Assembly (NCBI GenBank): GCA_020636355.1
Contig: JACJYB010000014.1
Span: forward strand, 67,876 to 131,875
Direction of reading: 5' to 3'
DNA length: 64,000 nucleotides
DNA from: Lewinellaceae bacterium
Lineage (GTDB): Bacteria; Bacteroidota; Bacteroidia; Chitinophagales; Saprospiraceae
Shown here: positions 1 to 9,394 of the stretch, piece by piece
How positions within the stretch are numbered: position 1 is the stretch's first letter
Layout of the letters: every line of letters begins with the position of its first letter
Notes under the pieces: model-generated
What the model was told of the DNA's origin: nothing
Databases searched by the model: none
Seen by the model: the letters and a program-made list of their open reading frames with translations, nothing else
Position numbers and translations under genes: made by a program

Positions 1-50
1 TTTTCGTGTTAATAATTAATGAAAGCTAAATCGTAGGAAATTTAATGATT

Positions 51-1502
51 ATGAAAGTAGAACAAATTTATACCGGCTGTCTGGCAGAGGCGGCTTACCT
101 GATTCAGAGTGAAGGAGAGGCAGTGATCATAGATCCATTACGGGAGACACAACCATACCTGGAAAAACTCCAGCAAGAAGGTTTGAAGCTTAAGTACATT
201 TTCGAAACTCACTTTCATGCTGACTTTGTATCGGGACACGTGGACCTGGCGCAAAAAACCGGGGCTACTATCGTTTACGGACCCAATGCCGAAACCAGTT
301 ATGCCATTCACCAGGCAAAAGACGGTGAAATCATCCGAGTCGGTAAAATTAGTTTTAAGGTACTGCACACCCCGGGACATACTATGGAAAGTACCACCTA
401 CCTGTTAAGAGATGAAGCGGGGAAAGATCATGCGATATTTACCGGTGACACCCTTTTCCTGGGTGATGTAGGCCGTCCTGACCTGGCGATCAAACAAGGT
501 GAATTAACCCGGGAAGATCTGGCAGGTTTCCTGTTTGATAGCTTGAGGATGAAGATCATGCCCCTGGCAGACGAAGTGATCGTCTACCCGGCGCACGGAG
601 CCGGATCCGCATGCGGGAAGAATTTGAGTACAGAGACCTGGGGTTATCTGGGAGAGCAGAAAAAAACCAATTATGCACTGCGGGCGGACATGACCAGAAA
701 AGAATTTGTGGCTGAAGTTACCGCCGGACTTACCCCTCCTCCGCAGTACTTTGCTAAAAACGCAATGCTTAACAAATCCGGTTATTCCTCTTTTGATGAA
801 GTCCTGGGTACTGGAAACACCTCACTGTCTCCGGAACAATTCGAGGCAATGGTTGAAGATCATGATGCCTTGATGCTGGATACCCGTTCGGCTCAGGAGT
901 TTGCCGCCGGTCATGTACCCAATTCTATCTTTATTGGTATCGACGGAAGCTTTGCTCCATGGGTTGGGGCTTTAATAACTGACATTAAACAACCGATCGT
1001 GGTAATCGCTCCGGAAGGACGTGAAGAAGAGGTAGTGACCCGGTTAGCGCGGGTTGGATACGACAATACCCTTGGTTACCTTGGTGGTGGCGTCGCCGCC
1101 TGGAAAAATTCCGGCCGGGAAATAGATACGGTCGAGTCCATCACGGGAACCGAATTGGCTGATCGCATGCAGGGCAACTTCGATGCCACCATATTGGATG
1201 CCCGTAAACCGACGGAATACATCACCCAACATATTCTGGATGCGCTCAACTTCCCGCTTGATTACATCAACAGCAATATGGATCGTATCCAAAGGGATGA
1301 GACGTATTACATTCATTGCCGTACGGGTTACCGGTCGATGGTTATGGCCTCCATCCTGAAAGCCCGCGGTTACCACCAGGTTGTGGATATCAAGAATGGC
1401 TGGGAGTCTATCGAGGCTGCACCGATTACCGTATCGGATTACACCTGCCCCACGACCATACCACAAGAAGTCATAGACGATGCAGTTGCATCCGTGGTCT
1501 AA
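51..1502 (+). CDS. MBL-fold persulfide dioxygenase-like protein with two rhodanese domains
   Basis: The N-terminal half is a metallo-beta-lactamase fold of the ETHE1/persulfide dioxygenase type: the metal motif HFHADFVSGH lies near residues 54-63, followed by HTPGH and by TGDTLFLGDVGR. Two rhodanese domains follow (about 260-355 and 365-465). The second has a good active-site loop, HCRTGYRS, with Cys423; in the first the loop reads APEGREEE and has no Cys, so that domain should be catalytically dead. The likely role is cytoplasmic sulfide or persulfide detoxification, oxidising glutathione- or protein-bound persulfide and handling sulfane sulfur. I chose the ATG at 51 because family members begin MKVEQIYTGC; an in-frame ATG at 45 adds two residues. 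A terminator follows, so the gene is probably monocistronic. Substrate specificity is inferred from the family. Confidence 0.9.
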   Translation: MKVEQIYTGCLAEAAYLIQSEGEAVIIDPLRETQPYLEKLQQEGLKLKYIFETHFHADFVSGHVDLAQKTGATIVYGPNAETSYAIHQAKDGEIIRVGKISFKVLHTPGHTMESTTYLLRDEAGKDHAIFTGDTLFLGDVGRPDLAIKQGELTREDLAGFLFDSLRMKIMPLADEVIVYPAHGAGSACGKNLSTETWGYLGEQKKTNYALRADMTRKEFVAEVTAGLTPPPQYFAKNAMLNKSGYSSFDEVLGTGNTSLSPEQFEAMVEDHDALMLDTRSAQEFAAGHVPNSIFIGIDGSFAPWVGALITDIKQPIVVIAPEGREEEVVTRLARVGYDNTLGYLGGGVAAWKNSGREIDTVESITGTELADRMQGNFDATILDARKPTEYITQHILDALNFPLDYINSNMDRIQRDETYYIHCRTGYRSMVMASILKARGYHQVVDIKNGWESIEAAPITVSDYTCPTTIPQEVIDDAVASVV

Positions 1503-1531
1503 TTTTCATTAAGTACCATAATACAGCATTC

Positions 1532-1566
1532 AGCACGTTGTCGCTTAGTCCGGCAACGTGCTTTTT
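1532..1566 (+). terminator. Rho-independent terminator after the MBL/rhodanese gene
   Basis: A 9-bp perfect stem (AGCACGTTG at 1532-1540 pairing with CAACGTGCT at 1554-1562) and a 13-nt loop are followed directly by a T run. It lies 30 nt after the stop codon and separates this gene from cydA. Confidence 0.8.
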
Positions 1567-1699
1567 GTCACATATACCCGTAAACCCTCCAGGCATCCTG
1601 GCGTTGATAAATCAGGTAACTTTAGTTCCGGATTTTCCGCGAATACCCTGAGTGTTACCGGGCTCCGGATGGCAGCAACTATTTAAAAAACTGAAAGGC

Positions 1700-3070
1700 A
1701 TGGATCTGGAAATTTTATCCCGTATTCAATTTGCTTTCACCGTTTCCTTCCATTACATCTATCCTCCGCTGAGTATAGGTCTAGGATTATTGATGGTTAT
1801 CATGGAAGGACTGTTTTTAAGGACCGGTCAGCAAGTTTATGAGCAAATGGCCCGGTTCTGGACCAAGATATTTGCACTTACCTTTGGTTTGGGTGTTGCT
1901 ACCGGTATCGTCATGGAGTTTGAATTTGGTACCAATTGGGCAACATATTCCCGTTATGTCGGCGATGTATTCGGAAGCGCACTGGCTGCAGAAGGCATTT
2001 TTGCATTCGCACTGGAGAGTGGATTCCTAGGTATCTTGTTGTTTGGCTGGAATCGTGTCAGCCCACGGGTACATTTCATCGCCACACTGGGCGTCTGGTT
2101 TGGTTCGATGTTTTCAGCCGTGTGGATTGTCGTGGCGAATAGCTGGCAACAAACACCTGCCGGTTATCATATTGTTGGTGAAGGGTTGACTGCCCGGGCG
2201 GAAATTACCGACTTCTGGGCTATGGTCTTTAATCCCTCCAGCGTTGACCGGATGGTGCATGTCTGGATCGGAGCCTTTTTAGCAGGCGCATTTCTGGTGA
2301 TGAGTGTTCATGCTTATTATCTGTTAAGGGACCGGCATGTCCATATTTCGCAGCAAGCCATCCGGATTGCACTGGTGGTTGCTGCCGTATTTTCTTTGGC
2401 TCAATTATTTACGGGCCACCATTCGGCTGACGGGGTAGCAGAAAATCAACCCATGAAGTTGGCAGCGATGGAAGGTCACTTTGATTCATTGTCCGTGGCG
2501 GATATGTATTTGTTGGGTTGGGTAGACAAGGATAAACAAAGGACGACTGGGATCCGGATACCCGGTGGACTGAGTTTTCTGACAAACGGTGACGTGAACG
2601 CGAAGGTGCCAGGTCTTAATGCGGTTCCGCCTGCCGACCGCCCGGGGGCGATCAACGCCATTTTTCAATTTTATCACCTGATGGTTGCTATTGGGATGCT
2701 GCTGATAGTAATCAGTCTCACGGGCCTAATTCAGTGGTGGCGAAAGAAGCTTTTTGCCAAACGCTGGCTGTTGTGGGTGTTTGTCTGGGCTGTTTTTCTA
2801 CCCCAGATTGCTAACCAGGTAGGGTGGTATGTCGCTGAAATGGGACGGCAGCCCTGGGTTGTTTACGGCATGCTGCGTACTTCGGATGCGTTATCCAAAG
2901 TAGTTACTGCTAACCAGGTCTGGTTTTCACTCATCCTGTTTACCTTAATCTATGCATTGCTGTTTATCTTGTTCTTATACCTGTTAAACCGTAAGATACA
3001 ACATGGGCCCTCGGACGATGATCCGATTGATCAGCGACCGAAACAAAAGGAAATGGCAACAATTGTTTAA
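1700..3070 (+). CDS. cydA: Cytochrome bd ubiquinol oxidase subunit I
   Basis: Haem-bearing subunit of the bd-type quinol:O2 oxidoreductase in the inner membrane, which reduces oxygen at high affinity without pumping protons. The N-terminus (residues 1-40) has the family pattern [20 protein letters not shown] with the haem-ligand candidate His18. The GRQPW signature is present near the C-terminal third. The segment between the middle helices is short, so this is a short Q-loop (CIO-like) enzyme, as is usual in Bacteroidota. The reading frame stays open upstream to a GTG at 1652, but that 16-residue extension is not CydA-like and the ATG at 1700 gives the standard start. It is 456 residues long and is followed by cydB after 35 nt. 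Confidence 0.95.
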   Translation: MDLEILSRIQFAFTVSFHYIYPPLSIGLGLLMVIMEGLFLRTGQQVYEQMARFWTKIFALTFGLGVATGIVMEFEFGTNWATYSRYVGDVFGSALAAEGIFAFALESGFLGILLFGWNRVSPRVHFIATLGVWFGSMFSAVWIVVANSWQQTPAGYHIVGEGLTARAEITDFWAMVFNPSSVDRMVHVWIGAFLAGAFLVMSVHAYYLLRDRHVHISQQAIRIALVVAAVFSLAQLFTGHHSADGVAENQPMKLAAMEGHFDSLSVADMYLLGWVDKDKQRTTGIRIPGGLSFLTNGDVNAKVPGLNAVPPADRPGAINAIFQFYHLMVAIGMLLIVISLTGLIQWWRKKLFAKRWLLWVFVWAVFLPQIANQVGWYVAEMGRQPWVVYGMLRTSDALSKVVTANQVWFSLILFTLIYALLFILFLYLLNRKIQHGPSDDDPIDQRPKQKEMATIV

Positions 3071-3105
3071 AATCCAATGGTTTAACAGGAAGCAAAACCA
3101 AAATT

Positions 3106-4140
3106 ATGGCATCATTTCTTGGTATCGACTATCCCACCTGGTGGTTCCTCTTGGTAGGCGGTGTTTTTACTGGTTATGCAATTTTGGATGGTTTTGACTT
3201 AGGAGCCGGAGCCTGGCATTTGTTTTTTAAAAAAGAATCCAGCCGGCGTATTGCACTGAATGCGATCGGTCCGGTTTGGGATGGCAATGAAGTTTGGCTG
3301 GTCATCGGAGGCGGGGCATTGTTTGCCGGCTTTCCGGTAGTCTACGCCACGCTCTTTTCAGCCATGTACATTCCGTTTATGTTGTTTTTGGCATTCCTGA
3401 TCTTCCGGGCTGTTTCCATTGAATTTCGCAGCAAGGAAAACATGGCCTGGTGGCGTAAGTTGTGGGATGTCAGCTACAGCATTTCAAGTATTCTGCTTGC
3501 CGTTTTATTGGGTGTCGTTCTGGGCAATGTATTGCAGGGGATGGCGATCGGTCCCGACCTGGAATTTACTGGACATTGGCTGGATTTCATTAATCCTTAC
3601 TCGGTCTTGGTCGGAGCGACCACCTTGGCTTTATTTATGATGCACGGCGCAATATACCTGACCATGAAAACAGAGGGCAGGTTGTTTGTAAAAATCACCC
3701 TTTTGCTCAGACGTTCCATCGTCGCTTTTATCATTCTTTTCCTGCTCACATCCCTATACACCTTGCTTTGGATTCCACATCAGACCGATCATTTTGAGCA
3801 ATATCCGGCATTGCTTTTGATTCCGGTATCCGCTTTTGTGATCATTGGTTTTATTCCCTGGTTTGCACGACGGAAACATTATTGGAAAGCTTTCTTGTTT
3901 TCGTCCCTTACCGTAAGTCTCTTGATGATCATGGTTGCTTTCGCCCTATTTCCGGTATTGGTGGCTTCCACCAGTGATGCGGCATACAACATCACCGTGT
4001 ACAATGCGGCTTCCTCTGAGAAGTCGTTGGGCATTATGTTGCTCATTGCAGCCATCGGCGCGCCATTGGTTGCCAGCTATACATTTTTTGTCTATCGCAC
4101 GTTCCGGGGTAAGGTTCAGCTTGATGAAACGAGTTATTGA
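3106..4140 (+). CDS. cydB: Cytochrome bd ubiquinol oxidase subunit II
   Basis: Second subunit of the bd oxidase, a multi-helix membrane protein with no redox cofactor of its own that stabilises CydA. The signature GYAILDGFDLGAGAWHL is near residues 24-40 and GPVWDGNEVWLVIGGGALFAGFP lies near 60-80; both are typical of CydB. About eight or nine hydrophobic helices are visible. At 344 residues the length is normal. It is co-transcribed with cydA, and its TGA overlaps the ATG of the next gene by one base, implying translational coupling with a YyaL-type protein. No cydX-like small ORF or cydDC transporter is visible here. Confidence 0.95.
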   Translation: MASFLGIDYPTWWFLLVGGVFTGYAILDGFDLGAGAWHLFFKKESSRRIALNAIGPVWDGNEVWLVIGGGALFAGFPVVYATLFSAMYIPFMLFLAFLIFRAVSIEFRSKENMAWWRKLWDVSYSISSILLAVLLGVVLGNVLQGMAIGPDLEFTGHWLDFINPYSVLVGATTLALFMMHGAIYLTMKTEGRLFVKITLLLRRSIVAFIILFLLTSLYTLLWIPHQTDHFEQYPALLLIPVSAFVIIGFIPWFARRKHYWKAFLFSSLTVSLLMIMVAFALFPVLVASTSDAAYNITVYNAASSEKSLGIMLLIAAIGAPLVASYTFFVYRTFRGKVQLDETSY

Positions 4141-6182
4141 TGAATCTCCTCAGCCATTCCTTAAGCCCCTATCTGCAACAACACCGGGATCAACCGATCG
4201 AATGGTATCCCTGGGGCAAAGAAGCACTTGAACTGGCCCGCAAAGATGACCGGCCAATCCTGGTGAGCATCGGTTATTCCACGTGTCATTGGTGTCATGT
4301 CATGTCCTCTGAATCCTTTACCGATAAGGATGTGGCCGATTATATGAATTTTCATTTTGTCAATATCAAGATCGACCGGGAAGAGCGTCCAGATCTGGAT
4401 GGTTATTTCATGGATGTTTGCCAAAAGCTCACCGGCCGTGGCGGCTGGCCGCTGCAGGTATTTCTTACACCTGATCTCAAACCTTTTTTTGCTGGGAATT
4501 ATTTCCCTCCGGAACCCGGTGGCCGGCAGATGTCCTGGTTTCAGGCGATGCGCTTTGTAGTGCATAATTTCCGGAATAACCGGCTGGCGGCAGAGAAGCA
4601 GGGACAGCGGATTCTCGATGGATTAGAAGCGGATCAGGGCCTGGAAATTACGCCCGAAAGCGGAACAATTTCACAACCCTGGCTCACCTCCAGCCGGATT
4701 GATGAATACGAAGCGTCCCTAATGCGCGTAGCGGATCTGACCTATGGCGGGTTTGGATCTTCACCTAAATTTCCTAATGCATTGGCACTGAGTTTTTTAT
4801 TGGAGCGCACGGCCAATGTCAATCATCCGGAGTCCCTGCGGCACGTCATGCGTTCTGTCCAGTTTATGCTGAGAGGGGGCATATACGATCAGGCCGGAGG
4901 AGGATTTGCTCGCTACGCCGTTGACCGGCTGTGGAAGGTACCCCACTTTGAGAAGATGCTTTATGATCAGGCTTTGATGATACAGCTGCTGGCAGACCTC
5001 ATAAGGCATAAGCCAAGACGAATGTATAAGCGGGCACTCCGGGAGACCTTGAATTTTGTTGAAAGGGATTTGGTTCGTCCGGATGGAGGCTGGTTTGCAG
5101 CATTGGATGCGGATAGTGATGCCCACGAGGGAGCCTATTACACCTGGAGCTTTGCCGAAGCAAGCCAGTGTGTAGCGCCAGGATCCTCCTGGCTACTGGA
5201 GTTTTTTGATGTGCGCGAAGCAGGGAACTGGGACGGAATGAATATCCTGTGGCAACCCCACGAATTGTATGCATTTGCCGAGGAACATCACCTGGACATT
5301 GAAGCAGCGAAAGAACAGATCTCCCGGTTTAAAGCCACGGTACTGCGAGCCCGGGAAAGCCGGATTAAACCCCACCGGGATGAAAAATTAATTACCGACT
5401 GGAATGCCCTGATGGTTTCCGCTTACGTTAAAGCGGGTGTAGCCCTCCAGGAAAAAGTCTGGATTGCACATGCCCGGGAGCAAATGAATTGCATCCTGAA
5501 CCAGGTGCTGGATGAGTCGTCAAAGAAGCTCATGCACGTACCGCAGTCAATGGCACCGGTGCTCTTATCGGATTACGCCTGCACGATACAGGCACTCCTG
5601 GATCTATACCTGGCAGATCCGGATCAGCGGTGGTTGAATCTTGCCATCAGCCTGATGGAACAGGTAGATATCTATTTTTCCGATCAAGGTCAGGCACTGT
5701 ATATGAACCGTAGTACTGACCAGGAGGAGGAACTGGGAAGAAGGATTGATGTTCGTGATGAAGAACTACCCAATGCCAATGCGTTATTGGGGCAATGCCT
5801 GTATCTATTGGGCATCTATCTGGATCGATCGGGCTGGCGGGATCGTGCGCGGAAAATGTTATCCGCCGTAAGTACCATGATTCAACTGGATCCGCTTGCG
5901 TATGCCTCATGGTACCGCCTGGGTCAAATGCTGTATGGGGGCGCTACCGAAATAGCTGTACTCGGTCCGGACCATATTGAACTCCGGCAGCAGATCCTTC
6001 AGATGCCACTGCCCTATTTGGTCATGGCTTCGGCTGAATATGCTGATTACGATCAACCGCTATTGCGCGATAAAAACTCACGAGACGGACAAACGGTTAT
6101 ATTCGTATGCCGGGGTGAACGTTGTTTGCCTCCTGTTTCAACCATCCCGGAGTTAATGGAAATGCTTTCCTCAATGCAGTAA
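4140..6182 (+). CDS. Thioredoxin domain-containing protein, YyaL/spermatogenesis-associated protein 20 family (DUF255)
   Basis: The protein combines an N-terminal thioredoxin-like domain (residues about 1-165) with a C-terminal (alpha/alpha)6 toroid resembling N-acylglucosamine 2-epimerase. It opens with the typical LLSHSLSPYLQQH and the candidate redox motif STCHWCHVM, in which the CxxC is CHWC. KVPHFEKMLYDQA and DADSDAHEGAYYTW are also family hallmarks. The length (680 residues) is usual. The biochemical role of the family is not settled; a redox or protein-quality function is often assumed. The ATG at 4140 uses the last base of the cydB stop codon, so translation is coupled to the bd oxidase; a TTG one codon earlier is also possible. 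It has no signal peptide and is probably cytoplasmic. Confidence 0.9.
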   Translation: MNLLSHSLSPYLQQHRDQPIEWYPWGKEALELARKDDRPILVSIGYSTCHWCHVMSSESFTDKDVADYMNFHFVNIKIDREERPDLDGYFMDVCQKLTGRGGWPLQVFLTPDLKPFFAGNYFPPEPGGRQMSWFQAMRFVVHNFRNNRLAAEKQGQRILDGLEADQGLEITPESGTISQPWLTSSRIDEYEASLMRVADLTYGGFGSSPKFPNALALSFLLERTANVNHPESLRHVMRSVQFMLRGGIYDQAGGGFARYAVDRLWKVPHFEKMLYDQALMIQLLADLIRHKPRRMYKRALRETLNFVERDLVRPDGGWFAALDADSDAHEGAYYTWSFAEASQCVAPGSSWLLEFFDVREAGNWDGMNILWQPHELYAFAEEHHLDIEAAKEQISRFKATVLRARESRIKPHRDEKLITDWNALMVSAYVKAGVALQEKVWIAHAREQMNCILNQVLDESSKKLMHVPQSMAPVLLSDYACTIQALLDLYLADPDQRWLNLAISLMEQVDIYFSDQGQALYMNRSTDQEEELGRRIDVRDEELPNANALLGQCLYLLGIYLDRSGWRDRARKMLSAVSTMIQLDPLAYASWYRLGQMLYGGATEIAVLGPDHIELRQQILQMPLPYLVMASAEYADYDQPLLRDKNSRDGQTVIFVCRGERCLPPVSTIPELMEMLSSMQ

Positions 6183-6538
6183 AAAAGCTCACTTTTCTGA
6201 CCTGGCAGCCATGGTGAGGTGCTGGAATGATCTACCGATTTGTATTGATAGTCTACATTTTTTCGGACTCTTTCGATCCTGGATTAGCAGATGGTATTAA
6301 GTATCTACCTTCGCAAACGGATGGTTTAACGAACCATTAACATCGCTTTAAATCAATTGTCTGCGAAGGCTTCCTACTTTGTCTCGTCTGCTCGGTAGCC
6401 TCCGCAGCAGAAGTATCTGAACCTCCAAAACTTGGAGCCCGCATGGTATCTGTGAAGGAGGAAGATAATTTGATTCATATACGATAAAGTGGACGATCGG
6501 AGAGGCCAGTCAATCTAATTGTTTATTCAAATTTGGAA
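6183..6538 (+). other. Intergenic region with three successive hairpins (candidate structured leader RNA)
   Basis: This 356-bp gap carries no credible gene. Between 6308 and 6437 I see a nested structure and two further hairpins. CCTTCGCA (6308-6315) pairs with TGCGAAGG (6362-6369) and encloses ATGGTT/AACCAT (6321-6326/6332-6337). TCTGCTCGG (6387-6395) pairs with CCG-C-AGCAGA (6402-6411) with one bulged C. CTCCAA (6423-6428) pairs with TTGGAG (6432-6437). None has a T run, so they do not look like terminators. They end about 100 nt before the arylsulfotransferase start. I could not match them to a riboswitch class. Confidence 0.35.
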
Positions 6539-8110
6539 ATGAGAGCCACCTATAATTTTTTAACCGGGCTAATTCTGGTCATAATATTCAGCACCTTTTC
6601 GTGTAAATCGGGGTATAAAAGTTTTGATGATCTCCTGGTTTCTACGGAAATCTTGCAGATAAGCCCTTCTCCAAGAGTGCCGATGGGTGCGATGCTGTCA
6701 TTCCTGACCAAGGATCCGGTTACCATAAGTTATACCATTCCAGGAGAAACGCCATTACAACGCACGTTCCCGCGTGCGGACACCCGTCATGAAATCCCGA
6801 TAGTCGGATTGTACCCGGACGTGGTCAATCAGGTAGTCATTCGTGCGACTACTGCAACCGGCCAATCGTTGGAGAAGGTCATTCCGGTCAAAACCGGACC
6901 CATTCCGGATTTTTTTCCGGAGGTTGATGTCGTTCAACTGGACCGGGCCGCTATGGAGCCGGGACTTCATCTGGTGGAGACATTGATAGCTGTAAACGGA
7001 AAGTTTACTTACTATGATATCCTTTTTGATGATCAGGGAGTCATCCGATGGTATCTGGATCTGAGTGAATTTCAGGAAATTGTTTATTCCCCATTGCGTC
7101 TACACAACGGAAATTGGTTTTTCGTTCATTGGCAGCAATATCTGGAGCTGGACGATTTAGGGCGTGAAATAGATAAAGGAGTCATACCGGGTTATGGAGT
7201 GAATCATGAAATCGTGGAAGTGCGCCCGAATGTTTTTATTCTCGGCGCAACCCGGTCGGATACCAAGGTCTACAATCAGGGACGGGAAGTTTCCAGCCGG
7301 TTTGACCACATCATTGAGTGGGATCGCAACAGCAATAAAGTGACCTGGGAATGGGACATGCGGGATCTCCAGGACGTAGACCGCCAGGTATTTCCTCCTG
7401 ACTATGGCCAGGATTTTGCGGCGGATTGGTTCCATGTTAATTCGATTGTGCCACTCCCTCAGGATGCTGGCTTAATCGTTTCCGGCCGGAATCAGGGAAT
7501 CCTGCGGGTAGACCGGAAAAATAATTTGCAGTGGATTCTGGCACCGCATAAGGGCTGGGACAAGGCAGGATTTGACGGAAACGGTCTTGATACCAAAAAA
7601 TACCTTTTGGAGGCGGTTGACGCCAATGGTAGGGCGTATCCGGAAAACGTACAGGAAGGTACTGCGCTGGATGATTTTGTCTGGCCTACCGGACAACACT
7701 CGGTCCACCTCCTGGATAATGGCGATATCCTGGTCTTTGACAACGGGTTAAGTCCCGGTTTCCAAACGAAGGAGCGATTTTCCAGAGCGGTAGAATATCG
7801 CGTCGATGCTGTCAATAAGCAGGTAGAGCAGGTATGGTCGTTTGGCCGGGAAGAAGGCCTGAATCTATTTACTCCGGTGACCAGCAGTGTTTATCCAATG
7901 GATAAAACGCATAATATACTGATTACAGCGGGGAATGTCCGCCTGGGAGAATTACCACCGCATGCTAGGATGCTGGAGATCACTTACCCGGATAAAAAAG
8001 TCGTTTTCGAAGCTAATTTGTATCTCAAGGATGCCAAGGGAACCAAAGCAGCAGAATGGGCGCAATTTGACCTGGTATACCGTGGACATCGTTTTGATTT
8101 ATTTCAATAA
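6539..8110 (+). CDS. Arylsulfotransferase (ASST)-family lipoprotein
   Basis: The protein resembles bacterial PAPS-independent arylsulfotransferases, six-bladed beta-propellers that move sulfate from one phenol ester to another through a sulfo-histidine. Candidate active-site histidines are His223 (GVNHEIVEV), His299 (FHVNSIVPL) and His387 (TGQHSVHLL), spaced much as in the E. coli enzyme; the assignment is by pattern. Residues 1-22 form a lipoprotein signal ending in STFSC, so it is probably anchored in the envelope and acts outside the cytoplasm. The ATG at 6539 is preferred; an in-frame TTG at 6533 adds only two residues. A P-loop sulfotransferase gene begins 11 nt downstream, which supports an operon devoted to sulfuryl transfer. 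The natural substrates cannot be read from the sequence. Confidence 0.85.
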   Translation: MRATYNFLTGLILVIIFSTFSCKSGYKSFDDLLVSTEILQISPSPRVPMGAMLSFLTKDPVTISYTIPGETPLQRTFPRADTRHEIPIVGLYPDVVNQVVIRATTATGQSLEKVIPVKTGPIPDFFPEVDVVQLDRAAMEPGLHLVETLIAVNGKFTYYDILFDDQGVIRWYLDLSEFQEIVYSPLRLHNGNWFFVHWQQYLELDDLGREIDKGVIPGYGVNHEIVEVRPNVFILGATRSDTKVYNQGREVSSRFDHIIEWDRNSNKVTWEWDMRDLQDVDRQVFPPDYGQDFAADWFHVNSIVPLPQDAGLIVSGRNQGILRVDRKNNLQWILAPHKGWDKAGFDGNGLDTKKYLLEAVDANGRAYPENVQEGTALDDFVWPTGQHSVHLLDNGDILVFDNGLSPGFQTKERFSRAVEYRVDAVNKQVEQVWSFGREEGLNLFTPVTSSVYPMDKTHNILITAGNVRLGELPPHARMLEITYPDKKVVFEANLYLKDAKGTKAAEWAQFDLVYRGHRFDLFQ

Positions 8111-8121
8111 AGTAAAAATAT

Positions 8122-8790
8122 ATGGCGTTAAAAGTTATCGGCACGGGGCTGCCCCGAACGGGTACAGCATCCCTTAAGGGGGCTTTGCAATTATTGGGTT
8201 ATCAACAGACCTATCATATGGATAACCTGCTCAATAATCCATCACAAGTTCACTATTGGGTTGAGTTATTTGATACCGGAAGTACCGATTACGATGCTTT
8301 ATTTGAAGGGTTTGCCGCGAGTACTGATTTTCCCGGATTTTTTGCCTACAAAGCGTTGCTCAAACAATATCCGGACAGCAAATTCATCCTGACGACCAGA
8401 GATCCCGATATTTGGTACGAAAGCATAAAAAATACCGTTTATCAGGCGGTCACTGCTTTTTTTCAGAAGGACACGCCTACCGATAGCATGCGCAGGGTAG
8501 AGGGCGTATTTCAACTGTTGGATCGCTATTTATTTGGTCAATTTTTTAAGGGAACATTTTTGGATAAAGAAAAAACATTGTCTCTCGTCAATGCTTATCT
8601 GGATGAAATCAATGCGATCATTCCGGCGGATAAAATGCTGAAGTACGAAATATCCGAGGGCTGGCAACCGCTTTGTGATTTTCTGGAGTTACCGGTTCCG
8701 GAATTCGAATTTCCGTATAAGAACAAACGGGAGGATTTTAATACGATGATCGCGAAAATGTTATCCGGACAAAAGATGGAGGTCAAATAG
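8122..8790 (+). CDS. P-loop sulfotransferase family protein
   Basis: The 222-residue protein begins with KVIGTGLPRTGTASLKGAL, a 5-prime-phosphosulfate-binding (PSB) loop of the sulfotransferase superfamily; PRTGT supplies the phosphate-binding turn. It continues with KFILTTRDPDIWYESIKNT, equivalent to the 3-prime-phosphate-binding strand and helix, and with a C-terminal WQPLCDFLELPVPEFEFPY typical of the Sulfotransfer_4 group. It should use PAPS in the cytoplasm, in contrast to the PAPS-independent envelope enzyme encoded 11 nt upstream. Members of this group are common but rarely characterised, so the acceptor is unknown. It is followed by a clear hairpin terminator. Confidence 0.8.
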   Translation: MALKVIGTGLPRTGTASLKGALQLLGYQQTYHMDNLLNNPSQVHYWVELFDTGSTDYDALFEGFAASTDFPGFFAYKALLKQYPDSKFILTTRDPDIWYESIKNTVYQAVTAFFQKDTPTDSMRRVEGVFQLLDRYLFGQFFKGTFLDKEKTLSLVNAYLDEINAIIPADKMLKYEISEGWQPLCDFLELPVPEFEFPYKNKREDFNTMIAKMLSGQKMEVK

Positions 8791-9394
8791 CCTGCTTATT
8801 TACCCTGATTGTGGATAATGCTTTCCGCGGGATTGATAACATTCATATCCCATAAAAACAAAAAACCGGTATGCCTTCGCCTGCCGGTTTTTAGATTTTA
8901 GTAAGTTTCGACTAATAATAAGAATTGGATTGGTCCTGCACCGTTGTGAAGGAGTATAGACGGTTGGCTTTAGCACAGTAATGAACAAAGAACAGAAAAA
9001 TAAAATTGTCCAAATTAGGGGGGGAATTGTGGGGGGGAGATTCCGATTGGCTGGTTGTAACTATATAACTGACTCAATTTTAAAAAATTGTATTGAACCG
9101 AAAAAAAGTAGTGTTTTTTTAAAATCCTTTTCTCTTCGGTTTAAAATAGAGGCTATCCGCTGAAGCCAGGTGAGACCTGATTATTGGTGGCCGGCTTAAG
9201 GAACCTCGAATGCTTTTGGACTGTTATAGGAATTGAAGTTCACGATCAACCTGACAGATGATCTCAGTCATGGTGTGTGGACCCATAAATGTTCCATTTT
9301 GCCCTCTGTTTGCCGCAACTTCATAGTAGGTTAATGCTGTGAGTGATGGTACGGGTGCAAATGGGACCTGTACGATACAAAGATAAGTTCGGCT
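8791..9394. other. 604-bp gap without a convincing gene
   Basis: It holds the terminator at 8861-8892, then two runs of seven G at 9018-9024 and 9031-9037 separated by six bases, then an AT-rich stretch with several T runs near 9113-9120. A 60-codon frame at 8981-9163 translates through the G runs into a low-complexity peptide and I do not believe it. I could not pick a promoter for the J-protein gene downstream with confidence. Confidence 0.5.
8861..8892 (+). terminator. Terminator after the sulfotransferase gene
   Basis: AAAAACCGG (8861-8869) pairs with CCGGTTTTT (8884-8892) around a 14-nt loop. The A and T runs at either end make it potentially bidirectional. It lies about 70 nt after the sulfotransferase stop. 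Confidence 0.75.

Noticed and set aside
1044..1466. 140-residue antisense ORF in the MBL/rhodanese gene
   Set aside because: It overlaps well-supported rhodanese coding sequence and shows no independent signals.
8981..9163. 60-codon ORF between the sulfotransferase and J-protein genes
   Set aside because: It is translated through two G7 tracts, gives a low-complexity peptide with no recognisable pattern, and has no supported start.
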